Shown here: in pieces, positions 48,063-60,596 of the stretch
Position numbering within the stretch: the stretch's first letter is position 1
Layout: each line of letters starts with the position of its first letter
NCBI GenBank assembly: GCA_000827325.1
Contig: KN832884.1
Location: 160,953 to 224,952 of the forward strand
Direction of reading: 5' to 3'
Origin: Oidiodendron maius Zn
Lineage: Eukaryota > Ascomycota > Leotiomycetes > Myxotrichaceae
DNA: 64,000 nucleotides
Position numbers and translations under genes: made by a program
Notes under the pieces: generated by a model
What the model was told of the DNA's origin: nothing
What the model saw: the letters and a program-made list of their open reading frames with translations, nothing else
The model's database searches: none

Positions 48063-50451
48063 TCAATTGGCCCGGATCACCAATTTCGACAGAAACTTAT
48101 TCGACAGGCAGTCGAAATCGGCGCGGTCGAACTTGGCGTCGGGGCGGGTCTTAAGGTAGGATTCTAGTAAGGTAATTAGCATGCAATTATATACACCACT
48201 ATAACAATTCGCACATACCATGCTTCGTGACATGCTCCCGCATTTCCGTCATCGCCTCGCAGACGGCGACGTTGTTGTTTAGGAGCTGTCCGTGTCTCCT
48301 CGTCTCCCACTCCGTGAAGGCAGGGAGCTTCTGCGAGATGGCGTGGAAGAGGCCGACAATAACCCCAACAGGTGTGGTCTCCATGTCGTTGCAGAATTTG
48401 TTGACGGCAGCGGCGTCAGGCACGCGGTAGTGGCAGTCGAACTGCATCTCTTCCCAGACGGCGAGGAGGATGGACGCAATCATGAAAATCGTTGGCCAGT
48501 TCTTGAGGCGGTCACCGCTGTAAACACTCGAGTACAGTGCCGATAGCTCCTCGAGGATCTCTTTCTGGAGCTCGCGCCACATATCAGCCAGCGCGCACTT
48601 GATCTGGAAGTTGATCATCACAGGGGCGATGATCTTGCCAGTGAACTTTGAGTCCTCGTCGTCAATCACACCGTCCATGGGGTGCTCGTCGCCCCGCTGC
48701 TCAACCATGGTGATGTGCATGGTCAGGTTGTAGGCGAGGACTAGCTTCAGCGCTTTCCGGATGACGGGCACCCGCTCCTTTATGTAGTAGCGGTGTGCTG
48801 TCTTCAGGATCTCGGTGATGAAGGGGGTACCCTCGAAGTGATTATCAATGAAATCTTCAAAGGGCCCGTCGAGGTGCTTGTCGAGGTACTCCGACAGAGC
48901 CTCGGTAGAGATGCCCTCAGCGCCAGCAGACATCCGCTCAGTGCGGTAGTAGAACTCAAGCCGGTCCTCATGGGAGCCTTCCAACCAGTCGACAGTGAAG
49001 CAGCTGTCATCCGTGACATAAACCTCCCGAGCCATGATAGGAAGAGCGAAGCCGTAGCCGTGTGTAATCCACAATAGCTCCTCCTTCTGGGCGAAGCCCT
49101 TGATGTTGTAAACCGAGACACCACGCCCAGTGTGGCGCTCATAGTCCGCCTTCCAATCCTTCAAGAAGTAGGCAATATCCTTGATGTCGATACGAGTACA
49201 AGGCACCTGCCACAGACGAGCATGAGAAGGCTGGCAGCCTGCACAAGGCTCCCCCTTGTCACACGTCTTCTTGAGGAACTTGCAGCGCAAGCAGGCTCGC
49301 AATTTTCTGATCTCGCTGGCCTGCTTTCGCTGTTCTGGCAGGAGGGGCCCGCGTCGTCGCCCGACACGCTTCTCTGTGTCCTTCTTGCCATTGGAGGTGC
49401 GGCGGATGACAGGCTTGGTGGCCTTTGCAGTCGGACTCCTGCGAGGAGTGGAGTTTCGTCTGGCAGGGGGAGAAGACGTTCCAGACGGGGTGGTGCGGCT
49501 AGAGGGGGACATCTTGATAGGAACCGGGGCTACGGCTGCGGCAGGGCTGACGATTTCCTGAGAGTGTGAGTGCGAGTGCGAGTGCTGATGTGATTCGCCA
49601 GGATAGCAATTCCTATGCGCGGAGAGATCGACGAAGGATTCGGATCCGGGGGAGTATGGCGAGTACGGATTTGGGGAGATGTCTTCAAAGCTTCCAAAGG
49701 TTTCCACGACGGGGCCGTCTGATTGCGAGGAGTCGGAGTGGGTGCGGAGATGAAGCGTTTGGCCGGGATTGAAGATAGCGGTGTTCTGCTGGGCGTGTTG
49801 GTAGGCCTCGAAGTTTGGGTAGGTATCAACGGTAGCCCAGCCGTTATCGCTGCTGGAACTGGGGAGGGATAGCACCTCGAGATATGTGCCTGTGGGCGAG
49901 TTGCTTCCCAGGCTCTGGCGGGAGATGCTGGGCAGCCCGTCGCTTGTAGCGTTGAAGTTCATGGCGTTTTCGATTTCCTGCCAGTTGGCCCACATTGCAG
50001 CCTGCGCCTCCGCACTCTGTGCCAGTCCGGGAAAGGGAGCATCAATCTGTAGCCCCGCCTCGAAGGCAGCTTGAGTCGAGGGCATGTGGTAGTCGAGGGG
50101 AGTGGGCTGGAAGGGAGCGCCGTACGCATTGAACTGGCCCCCCATTAACGAGTTGTCCTGGAGATACTGAGGGAGTTGTTGCGGTTGCTGGTGCATGGGC
50201 CATTCGGCGAGGAGAGTGGGAGAGTTATTGTGCCCAGATTGTGGGAATTGGCGATGCTGGTGCTGGTGCTGATGGCCGTTGGGGGAAGGCTCGCGGGAGT
50301 CGTCAGCGGGAGCGGCGGCGCCCATATCGAGAGGCATCGGCCAACTCTGGCGCTGCTGAGGCATATTCGGGAAGGAGAAACGGGGGTTTTGGGGGTCGAA
50401 GGAGGTCAGGTCGAGTAGACCATCAGACGTGAAGTCGAGATTCGAGGACAT
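48063..50451 (-). CDS. Zn(II)2Cys6-like fungal transcription factor
   Basis: Exons 50451-48219 and 48163-48063 join in phase (HVTKHG split to HE-SYLKTRPD) to 777 residues. Without the second exon the protein would end with an unlikely CELL tail. The N-terminal half is Gln/His/Ser/Pro-rich, with HQHQHQH and HSHSHSHS runs, and probably forms an activation region. A basic stretch leads into the cysteine cluster near residues 385-415: CLRC, then KKTC, GEPC, AGC and a distal VPC. Spacing is C-x2-C-x6-C-x5-C-x2-C-x11-C, with the last gap longer than the usual 6-8. An all-helical C-terminal region follows, beginning IDIKDIAYFLKDW. I recognise the arrangement as a conserved uncharacterised C6-finger family of ascomycetes. 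Targets unknown. Confidence 0.88.
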
Positions 50452-52742
50452 CGTGGCGGGAGAGGGGTCGGGGAGGAGCGGTGGTATTGTAAGAAAGAGC
50501 GTGGTGACACCGCTCTTTGAGGGAGGTGGAGGATCTCACGATGGAGTCGGTGAGAGCAGGAGGACGCAGGAAACACAGCCAGAAGGCGGCTGGCGGTGGT
50601 GGAGGAGGAGGGAGAAGCGGAGGAGGGCGAGGAGGTTTGCACCGACAAGAAGCGGTGAGGGCTGGATTTTGTGGGCGGGGATGCTTGCCGTCGAACACAG
50701 CGCGGATGTACCACGCCGTATATTCTTTGGTGGAGAGATACTTCCGTGCCATGCCCCGATCGGTCGACGACTGTTGGACGACACTGCAGTAGTGCTATGG
50801 GATCCAGGATCAGCGCGGAGTCTGATGGATGCTCAGACCACCCAGACGCTGCTGAACCCCAGCCAGACGCTCCACGGCCAACCCTGAACAGCCAACGATT
50901 GGTGGCGGACGCCTCCCAGGTGATCGATCGCTCCAGGATAATCGGTCTGGGAAGGTTATTCCCTAGGCTGGACTGAGTATGGCACTGGACCCTCGCGGTC
51001 TATAACCCAGCCTGGTTATAGCGGTGCTAAGGAACAACCAGCGTAGGAGTACAGTAGCGGTTCTCACTGTGGAGAATTGCTGCCGCCGAGGGCTCGCTCA
51101 CCGTCGGCCGGCTTTTGTTCAACATTGTCCAAAGATAGGCCCATTATAAAGCTTGTAACGATTCGCACCCTCCGAAGGCTCCCGTTTTCTCTAGAGCCCC
51201 TTTCTCTGTGTCTCAAATCTCGTCTCCACATACCGATCGCACGTTTTGAAGGATCTCCTCGCCGTTGACGCCAGCCTCCCTCCCAACCTCCCGGACGCCT
51301 CCCCTAGGAGGCCGCAAGTCAATGTCTCCTTTCGACTCCGCACGAGTCAGCGGGTGATCCATGAGCCTGGGCTCTGCCCCAACCGAACTATCGTGCACTT
51401 CAGCACTCCGTAAATAAAACCTCCGTAGAGTTAAGCATGGGCGTGCCAGCCTCTTCAACTCTCGTGACACGGGCCAGACCCGCTCTCGTATCTCGGTATA
51501 CGGAGTAGTTTGGTAGAGTACTTGCCGTGGGTCTTTGTAGCACTCTCCTTGGTGACCTCTCACTGCGGAGCATTGCCAGGATGGGCCTAAGCCGCGACAG
51601 CAGTCCGCTCGGTACCGTGACAGCCTGCCAGGAGGATAGAGTACGTCTCCGGTACAGTACCATCGCCATCGCCATCATCGCCATCCCCCCAATGCACCGA
51701 CCGGCCCTCATGCAATCGGTTTCCTGCACGTTCTGCATCCACCCACCTTGATCCTTCCTGCCCGTCGCTGCACCACCGTCAATTGGTCGAATTGGGCGAA
51801 TGATGCATCGCAGCGACGACTTGGCAGATTGCGTGCATATGTTGCCGTGTTCAGCTGAGATGGCTGACGGGCGCTCCTGATTCGTGCTATCCGCTCGTAC
51901 AGTACTGCCAGAGAGAGCAGAGGAATGCTCTCGGCCGACGTACTGTACAACCACACGCCATAGCAATATCAGTAGCCTGTCAGAGAGCAGCACGCCGATA
52001 TTGCTGTAACGCGAGTGGAGCGAGGCACGGCCGCAAATGGAAAGCTGTCTCTGCTGTCTTATCCTTCCTGGCCACCTGGCTTGAAGTCCAGTACCATCCC
52101 TCGTATCCGCTCCTATCCCTTGGCAGCTCGCTGATAAGACAATCGATCCCTTGGGGTCGGAGTGCGGGGCACTATCCGTTTGCTGACCTGCGTCATCTCG
52201 GCGCACTGCCATGCCTTCACTTGAAACGAACCACTGTAAAGCAATCTTGGCTGTCTAGGCATCTTCATATGATGTGTTGCATCCTCTCAGAGAGGACAAT
52301 TGTATATCGTAGAGCAGACCTGGTGATAATTCAAGTGCAAAGGAGCATCATGTAATCGTAACTAGAGCTATGGCTCAGCTGGAAATCCATCTTACCCACT
52401 TCGGTTTAACCGAGACATCCAAACGAACAATACGAACAAAAGTCAACGTCAATACACGGCTCTGGGGAGCGGAGAACAATACCAAGCTCCACGAATCGAT
52501 GAGTGCTCCTCGCGGGGCCGTGCTATATGACATTCCGCACCAGAGGCCAGAAGCGTCCTCGAGTGCTCTTCAAAAGACGGGTTCCTAGTCATTTACCTCC
52601 AAGGGCAGCGGTAGACCGAGCATCTCGAGATCAAAATCAAGCTCAAGAGAAAGCATCACAGTATCTCAAAAACCCGACCTCTCTCCTTTTTGATCACCAA
52701 AATATCCAATCTGAAGCTCTAAACCAGAATAACAGCTCCAGC
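50452..52742. promoter_or_regulatory. 2.3 kb divergent intergenic region
   Basis: Between the zinc-cluster gene and the farnesyltransferase gene. Open frames here overlap on both strands and show no family similarity. It should hold both promoters and the leader of the regulator. Confidence 0.4.
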
Positions 52743-54520
52743 ATGTCCACTACCACCCTCCCCCAACCTTCCGTCCCAGCCCTCTTCACTTCTCCGCCCC
52801 CCATCCAAGACACCCTCAACACGCAGACCTCGCTCCTCCAATCCTCCACCATCCAACAATGCCTTCCCTACCTCCTCAACACCGCTATACCACGCACCAC
52901 TCCCGTCAACGTCCACGGCGTCCCGCATCTCACCCGTGAGAAACATATCGCCTTCCTCCACAAAACCCTCTCTTCCCTTCCATCAGGCTACGTAGGCTAC
53001 GATGCTAGCCGCCCATGGATGTTCTACTGGGCATTCGCCGCGCTCTCTGTTCTCGGTGAGCATGATGCTGTCGTGGGATATAGAGAACGTCTAGTCGCGA
53101 CGGTGAGGCCAATGCAGCATCCTGAGGGGGGGTTTGGAGGTGGGGCCGGACAGATGGCGCATTTAGCGCCGACGTATGCGGTTATATTGGCGCTGGCGAT
53201 GGTAGGCGGAGAGGAGGCACTGGGCCTGGTGGATCGGAGGGCACTGTGGAGGTGGCTCGGGAGGTTGAAGCAGGCGGATGGAGGTTTTCAGATGGCAATT
53301 GGAGGAGAGGAGGATGTTAGGTGAGCTTTAAATTTTGTGTTTATTGAGAAGGCATGGAACGGTGTCTTTGAAGAGAACTGATGCGGTGCATTGACTTTGA
53401 TATGTGCTGATATATAACAGAGGAGCGTATTGTGCGATGGTTGCCATCAGCTTGCTCAATCTCCCCCTGGATCTTCCTCGAAACTCCCCCGCGTGGTCAC
53501 GTGAAGGAGACACGCTGCTCACAGGACTCCCAGAGTGGATTGCGAGATGTAAGTTCTACGTAGGTACTTAAAGAGAAGCGCTGATAAGAACAGGTCAATC
53601 TTTCGAGGGCGGCATAGCCGAGAGACCCGATTCTGAGGCCCACGGGGGATATGCGTTTTGTGCCTTGGCATCTCTATGTATCATGGGCGAACCGCATGTT
53701 ATCCTGCCTAGGTAAGTTATGCTATATATCTCAAATATATGCCTAGTTATTTATCTATCTATATGAAAATATAAGAATCCTGATGCTAATATCTCTGTTC
53801 TCCTAGATACCTCGACATCCCACGCCTAATCTCCTGGCTCTCCGCCCGCCAATATGCCCCTGAGGGTGGCTTTGCGGGACGCACAAATAAGCTTGTCGAT
53901 GGCTGCTATAGCCACTGGGTCGGAGGATGCTGGCCGCTCGTTCAAGCCTGCCTCGACGGGCCGTCTCTTTACTCCCCTGGATCAGCGCCAGTCGCGCCCA
54001 CACCATCAGTGGGGAGCTTGTATTCTCGCGAGGGGTTGATCAGGTATGTCCTTTGCTGCTGCCAGGACAGGAGCAAGAAGGGAGGACTAAGGGATAAGCC
54101 TGGAGCGTAAGTCATTCAACTTTCATTATCTCTCGTTCTCTCGCTATCCATGTAGGAACGATTTAAGACCTCATCTGCATATTATATTCATTCACACAAA
54201 CCCATTTACATAAACCAACTAACATCCAATGTAGTAACTCCGACGGCTATCACTCCTGCTACGTCCTCGCGGGTCTCGGTAGCGCACAAACAAAATGGCA
54301 CTTCTACTCCCTCAAGGATCTCTCCTCTAATGATATGTCCTCTGAACCCCAGCACGCCGGCCAGTTGATGGCGGGCTACCAGTGGGCACCAGAGCAGATT
54401 GTTGAGGAGGGCCAAGTGTTCGATGAGGTGGATCGTGTGGAGGCGCTGGATCCGGTGTTCGTCGTGCCGGCGGGTGTGGCGGAGAGGACGAGGAAGTGGT
54501 TTGAGGTAAGGCGGTTTTAG
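52743..54520 (+). CDS. ram1: protein farnesyltransferase beta subunit (Ram1)
   Basis: Exons 52743-53320, 53421-53548, 53594-53711, 53807-54106 and 54235-54520 join in phase to 469 residues. It pairs with Ram2 to attach farnesyl to CaaX cysteines of Ras, a-factor-type pheromones and others. The alpha-alpha barrel repeats show QMAHLAPTYA, FEGGIAERPDSEAHGGYAFC and PEGGFAGRTNKLVDGCYSHW. The zinc ligands are Asp and Cys of VDGC and His of DGYHSCYVLAGL. A GTATGT at 54044 looks like a donor, but reading through gives the conserved RYVLCCCQ...GGLRDKPG, so it is not used. The start at 52743 is preferred over 52503 because the family begins shortly before LFTSPPPIQD. Confidence 0.95.
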
Positions 54521-57500
54521 ACGTAAGCCTAGAGGTATGGTAGAGGGGATGGAAGGATACAGTACAAGTAGGGTGCTTAAGATGTATGATTCTGCCAGTG
54601 TAAAAGACGGTTTCGGGCATTAGAAGGGAGTTAGAAGCTGGTGCATTGCCGGTGTTGGATGGGAAACTACTAAAGCACCTGGCCATACCGTGTGCACTGG
54701 TATACCGAATCAATCAAATACGGACTTCACATCAACATGTATCACGGACCTCACCCTTTCCATCCTCCCCTACATTACCTCATCCTACCTCGAGAGAGAA
54801 GAGAAATATGCCTCTCCTATACATGTCAGGAAATCTTCATCCATCTCTATCACGTGGCTCGTCACCTCTACCTGTGCAATTCCCACTGTCAGCCTTTACG
54901 TACCTCTCTTTCCCATACCCTGCCCTAGCCCCCTCCATGTATTTTGTCAGCAGTACTCATACCGCATCTTTAATATACGGTGTACATGCATAACGCCCAC
55001 CAATAACCCTGATCACCCCACCATCTCGCACCTTCAAACATCGAAGAAGGAAGTAGTAGCATGAAAGAGGCGATTGCCACCGTTATGCACTCACTCTTGC
55101 CACCTCTTCTCATCCGAGATGAAAAAAGCACGTTTGTGTGTGGACTTAGGTCTTGGGCATGGGTAATCTCCGTGTCCACACACACGCACACGCCACACGC
55201 ACAGAGATACCTACAAATATCCATAGTCCAGGCCAAAACCCCACGAGAAGGAAAGAGGCAAAGCAGAGAGAAAAACATAATATGATAGGTCCGACCCCAC
55301 TCCACACCGAGTAGCCGTACGTGGTGGAAGGGGAGGGGCGAGGGCTATCGGATCTGCGGAGGGGCGTTTGACGGGCCAGTCAGGGCCTGGGGGGGCAGGA
55401 GGAAGAGAGTAAGCAGGGCCGTAGTAGAGACGTACTAAGCATTGAAAAGGGAGACATGCAAGACTGCAGAAAATGCAGCGAGTGCATGTCGCCGTGTCTA
55501 TTATGCGTATCATCTGTAGATGACTTGCTTTTCCGTCCTCACTCTTTCGTTTCCTTCCTCGGTGAAGGCGGGTGGCCGAGAAGGGGAGGGGAGATAGGGT
55601 GGAGGATAGATTGGATTTGATCATGAGATGAGATGACGGGCAGACTGTGTGTCTGCGCCCAGGTCAGGAGAGAAGGAAGGAAAGGAATGGCAGCGAGGAA
55701 AAGCATGTGTTCTGTGTCTCTTCTGTGGGCGTATGCAGACGCACGGCATTGTTTGTGTAGTGCATTCCTGACTTCTGGCCGGGAGTGGCACTATCCCAGT
55801 TGGGACAGCGGTGCAGTGATTGCGTTCATCGTCATTGACTCTGAGCATATTGCCGGTAGCATTGGCATTAGCATTGGAATTGGCATGAGCATTAGCATTG
55901 ACGATGGCATGTTACGTGAGCCGGTGAGGAGCTGGTGCTGTAGCTAGGTGATGGGTGGTGATGCATCCCCTTAAGGGTCAGAAAGGAACACGGCAATCGT
56001 AGTGGTTGACGGCGGCCGTATCAATGTCCCTGGTACCTCTGTCCCCTGTCTCTCTGCCCCTCTATCCCTTGTACCTCTGTCCGTACCTCTCCCTCAGCGA
56101 TGCTTTAGGAGTGCTCGTGGCTGGCGATGGGATACTGGTGGGCGAGAGAGAGAGGGCATTTCGGCCGTCTGGATGTCCAGTGTTTGCTTGCTTTTGTCTG
56201 GACATCTCGTCCTCCTATAAACCTCAACCTCCTCTCATCGCTCTCTCCGCCGGCCACCTCCCTCCTCTCATCCCTCTGCTCCTCGAACCCCACGACCCCT
56301 TTCCCTCCTACGCACTTTCAATTTTCAGGATTGATTACACGACCACGCCCCTCGCCTCGCCTCCATAAACCCGCCCTGCTCCCAGCAGCAGTGCCAGCTC
56401 ATCCTGCATTCGCCCTCGACCCGGTCGCTTTCGGGGTTTAAGTTAGTAGCAGGCGAGCACGCACGCAAAGATTTCTCGCTCGACAAGAGAAACGGCCAGT
56501 CCGGGATGCAGAGAGCCACCTTGCCTCTGGCTCTCTGGCTGACCGCAAACGACTATTCGGAGCATCCTTACCGTTGCGTGCGCATTTCCCACATTACCGT
56601 GCCAGAACCTGCTCCATTTCCTGCATCGAAAGTCTATCTCTCGCGGCCCCAGGCTCATCTGCCAATCTGATCCACCGTCGCCTGCCGCCGACCCTAAGCC
56701 CACATCCACGTCCGCGTCCCAGCCAGTTCCACGTCCCAATGCACCGGAGTGGTTCTCGGCCGTCGTGTCATCTCCTACGCCACTCGTTCTGGCGCGCTCC
56801 GACGCTTCTGGTTTCGTCCCGGGGGCCTGGCGTCTGCTTGCTTGTTGCATTGCACGCTGGCCGGCGCAGTGTCGCAGTGCGGGGCGCGCCTTTCCTACTT
56901 CTGCTGCCCTGGACGCGGTTCTGTGGGTGAGCTGGTGGGAGTCGTGAGAGAGTTAGTGAGGGAACCTTAGAGCCACCCGCCTGCTCGTCTACCAGCCGGT
57001 ACGGTACCGCGTACCTGCCACCACAGTCCACGGCCGCTCGACACCCGCCCAGGGTGCTTCCGGCACGCCTCGACTCTGTTCGGCGGGTGCAGCAGCGTCC
57101 CTGGCTAATCCGTCCCCCGTTCTCGATCTCGGACGTTTTACGAGGCCTGTCATCGTCCCTCGACGCGCCGTAGTAGGCCCTTTCCCATCAGGGCAGCGTG
57201 CCGGATCGACCCTACCACGAGAGACGGTGATAACAGAGCAGACAACGAGGCGGCGAAGGAGAGTAGAGGGGAGGAGAGAGCTTCCGCCTCTCGAAGGACC
57301 GGCCACACGACACAGACACATACACGTACATCTCACGCCCTCCCGTCCGTGCAAGGCGACCAAGGAGAAAAAACCCGACAAAAGCCTTTTGCCACGGCAG
57401 CAGCAGATCCCCCTCCGCCCCTCCATGCGTGCCGTCATCCCAGAGGGGACGTTCCCTTCCTCGCTCCCACCTCATCCGCTGGTCACCACGTACGCCAGCA

Positions 57501-57680
57501 CATCGCAGATGAGAAGAGCCGCATCCTCCTCCATGACTTGCATATTTCCTCCCCCCTCTGCCCTATCTGGATAGCCGCTGCAATTGCTCCTGCTCTCCAC
57601 CCGGAGACCCATCACCCATCCTGGTCGGGCGCTAATCCCCTCTACTTTCTGCAATAAATCACTGACTTGTCTCGCCGTCC
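54521..57680. other. 3.2 kb region without a supported gene
   Basis: No open frame has family similarity. Pyrimidine-rich plus-strand tracts occur at about 56190-56430 and again near 57660-57830. It may be an extended promoter or long leader of the following small gene. Confidence 0.4.
55855..55908. repeat. imperfect 6-bp microsatellite
   Basis: Repeated GCATTG/GCATTA hexamers (about seven copies with interruptions) in the gene-free region. Confidence 0.6.
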
Positions 57681-58364
57681 ATGGGTGACTTCCTGCTGCA
57701 CTCACCCCCCTCCCCCCTCTCCCCCTTCGACCTCGACCTCTCGTCGACAAGCCCTCTTCTTCAACTCCTCGATCCCCCCTCCCTCACACGTCACGCCCTT
57801 CCTCGTCTCCCCTTCCTTCCAAACCGTCTGTGTGTGCCAGCTTGTGCCTTGGGATATCACAGCGTTGGGCTCAATTGCATCTCGTCGTCAGACTGACTGG
57901 TGTCCTGTCTCACACTACACCCCACGTTGACTCGAGGCGTGTTCGCTGCTGGGCTCCTCCTCCTTTCATACCACTCTGTGATCACTCCGCTGGCGGGACA
58001 TGATGGGTGGCTTCTATATGGCATATCTGGAGAGTACGTTGTTTGGTTGCGTGTGCACACAAAAAGTCCCATTATGAATTTGTGATGCTGCCCTGGGAGG
58101 GTAGCCTCGTCCTTTCTCTTGCCCCTGAGGCTGGATCCTTTCCCCGACTGCCGTGGGGAGGGGATATACACCTGTATAGCTGCCGTGATGATTTTCTTTG
58201 CTTTTGTTGTTGTTCAATTGAGGCCCAAGTATGGGTGTTAGTGGCATCTCGACCCCCTCGTTTCCTTTTTATCCTACTGTCACACCTCGTTCCTCATTTG
58301 CCGGAGTGCACAAATATCTTCAAAATAATTGCTGCTCTGTGAGTCTGACTAACCACGCCTCCAG
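57681..58364 (+). other. probable 5' exon/intron of the dsRBD-like gene (model unresolved)
   Basis: The exon at 58365 needs an upstream exon ending one base into a codon. Two candidates fit the phase: ATG at 57681 with a GTGTGC donor at 57832 (Ser/Pro/Leu-rich N-terminus MGDFLLHSPP), or ATG at 58003 with a GTACGT donor at 58034 (MGGFYMAYLE). The second has the better donor and a shorter intron. Neither can be proved from sequence. Confidence 0.4.
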
Positions 58365-58696
58365 GTTTGTGTCGGCGTCGAGGATGGCGAGACCCCCTGT
58401 ATGAGACGTATAGGAGCTCGTCCGGATTCACCTGTCTCGTGCTCGTCAATGGCCGGGAGTATCAGACGGACCTGGCCTACGAGTCCGACGGGCTGGCCCA
58501 GGAGAACGCGGCCATGCGGGCTTTCATGGTATGCCGCAACTTCTCAGTCAACGGAGGCATGCTAGCACGCAATGGCGTGGTCCAGGGGCTGCCGGCCAGC
58601 GAGAGCAGCCACCGGCACCGGAGACGGCACCACCATGGCAGCCGCAGCCACTCGGTCAACCTCAGCAGCAGCAGTTCCACCGCGTCCTCCGAATAG
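58365..58696 (+). CDS. small double-stranded-RNA-binding-domain-like protein (3' exon)
   Basis: The exon begins after the acceptor in CTAACCACGCCTCCAG and ends with TAG at 58696. It encodes DPLYETYRSSSGFTCLVLV, NGREYQTDLAYESDGLAQ and ENAAMRAFMVCRNF. This resembles a dsRBM: a beta-strand with a conserved V-x-V-N-G-R-x-Y, then an Ala-rich second helix. The remainder is a His/Arg-rich and Ser-rich tail (HRHRRRHHHG). I recall similar short proteins as conserved but uncharacterised in Pezizomycotina. The second-helix lysines that bind RNA in canonical dsRBMs are not evident, so RNA binding is only inferred. Confidence 0.7.
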
Positions 58697-60518
58697 AGAG
58701 AAGGAACCAAGGCTGATTGCGTCTGCAGCAGCTGAGACGGTAAATTGTGCAGACACATGATACGCGATCTATGGCGACATGACGAGACGATAACGCTAGG
58801 TGGCTACCAATCTTTTGCCCTGGCCCTCTTTTTGCTACTCCACAGGTAGCATATATGCCGCGGGCAGGGCAACAGTAATGACTTTACGAACCCCCCAAAA
58901 GGAAGGACAAAAAAGGGGCATCAAAATGGAATCTTCAACGACCCGTGAACGAATTTCCTATATCTCACGATACTACGGCCGAGGCGGATTTTAACGGTCT
59001 CTATAACGATTCTCCTTGCTTCTCCCCACTTATTACCTTTATTATTTTCTATTCAGTACGAAGATATATTTCTCGGCATAGGGAAAGAACAGCACCAGCC
59101 GCGTGCCATCGAGGCAACTCACCCACAATAACATCCCTCCTCCCCCAATCGGCGGCCGTTTCGGTTTTGCTTGCGAGCATGCGGCAGCGGGTCACTTCGC
59201 TCTCGAACGGGATGGCGGTTTTTCGGTTTTCCTTTTGGAACTCCTCTCACTTTTGAGTATCCGTTAGTTTTACTTGTTTCTGCTCTATCTTACGATATGA
59301 ATTCTGCGCGTCGTGGCATTTAGCAAGCGTGGCGGGCCTGTTCTCCTTTCTTCCCATATCCTATGGTGGCTATTGCTCACGAGTTGTCGGTTTTTCTGAT
59401 GGGACTGGTTGGTCTGCTCTGTCTTGTCTCTGCTCCCGCCTGCCTGGTAGCCTGGGCCATGGGGCGGATGAATTGGCGCGCGGGAAGGAGGTTTTTTACG
59501 AATAATGAAATGACCCGAACTGAAAAGAAGTTAAGAAGTTACGAGTCGCGGGCAATTGGAGGGTAATATAGCTTGCCTTGACCTCCTTGCGAGAGTGTAC
59601 CATGTGAATGTGGACATGTGATGTGAAATATATGTCGTGGGCGCCAATGCAAGGTACCAGGCAGGCAATTGGTGAAGTGCAGATGCGGATGCGAGCGTGA
59701 ATTTTGACGTGATGTGAGGTGTCGAATTCCCTGCACTTAACAGCCGTAATAATATTGAGTGTGGGCGTGAATGTTCATGGATGTGTACTTTATCTGCACA
59801 AATATACGTTTATTTAATGAACCCATCTCCTATACGAGACATGAAGTCTAGACTCCGGGGGAAGGTTGCAGGGAGCAGGGTGAAAATCACATGACGCATT
59901 ATCCCGTGACATGCCCGACATCCGACCCGACGGGAGAGGAGACAGCCGATGGGTCGGGAAAGAGGAGTTATAAATAAAATATCGTAACAAAAGTGAAATA
60001 AAAGAAATAATAAATGCGAATAATCAAAAACCCCCAAGCGCAATGAAACAGAAAACCAAACCCACCGGGCCACACCAGGAACACCCAGCGCACCCAATCA
60101 CAGCGGCAAAGAGCAGCATCGCCCGCGAGACTGGAAATGAAATGAAAACCAGGTCGTATTAAAATTCCAGGCCCGGCTCAGCCAAGCGGGCCCTCCCTTT
60201 TTCTCCTTTCCCCGGTAAACGAGATTTTGGCGGGAGCGGCGACCGAACCGAAAGCTTGGAGCGCAAAGTTGTGGCTACGTAAGGGGTAAGAGAGGAAGAC
60301 CACGACATCCAAGAACACAAGACACGATCTAGAAACACAACGAGCCACGTATCCTATCTCGCACGGCCGACGACGAAGAGGAACAAGGAAGCGAAGAATA
60401 AAAGGGGCACAGAGATTGAGATCCGTTCATCGTGTCTGTGTGGGGTTCATTTCGAAAGAACAAAGGGGGAAACAAAGGTCCTGCTGCCCGACCTCCGTAA
60501 CTCAAAACCAGGCTTTCG

Positions 60519-60552
<34 letters not shown>

Positions 60553-60596
60553 GCGTACTGGGCGCATCAACACGTTCGGTGCTTTAATTCCTAGCC
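58697..60596. promoter_or_regulatory. 1.9 kb upstream region of mpg1
   Basis: No supported gene. It contains the mpg1 promoter and a CT microsatellite just before the start codon. A 67-codon hydrophobic frame at 59363 is not supported. Confidence 0.45.
60522..60549. repeat. (CT)14 microsatellite in the mpg1 leader region
   Basis: Uninterrupted CT dinucleotides ending 47 bp before the mpg1 ATG. CT-rich tracts are common near fungal transcription starts, so this may mark the promoter/leader. Confidence 0.85.

Noticed and set aside
51400-52212. 270-codon minus-strand open frame
   Set aside because: Lies in an intergenic region, composition is not protein-like, and no domain is recognised.
54044-54049. 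GTATGT as a splice donor in ram1
   Set aside because: Reading through encodes the conserved RYVLCCCQ segment; splicing here would remove it.
59363-59566. 67-codon frame with a hydrophobic N-terminus
   Set aside because: Short, isolated and not conserved to my knowledge; a hydrophobic stretch of this length arises easily by chance.
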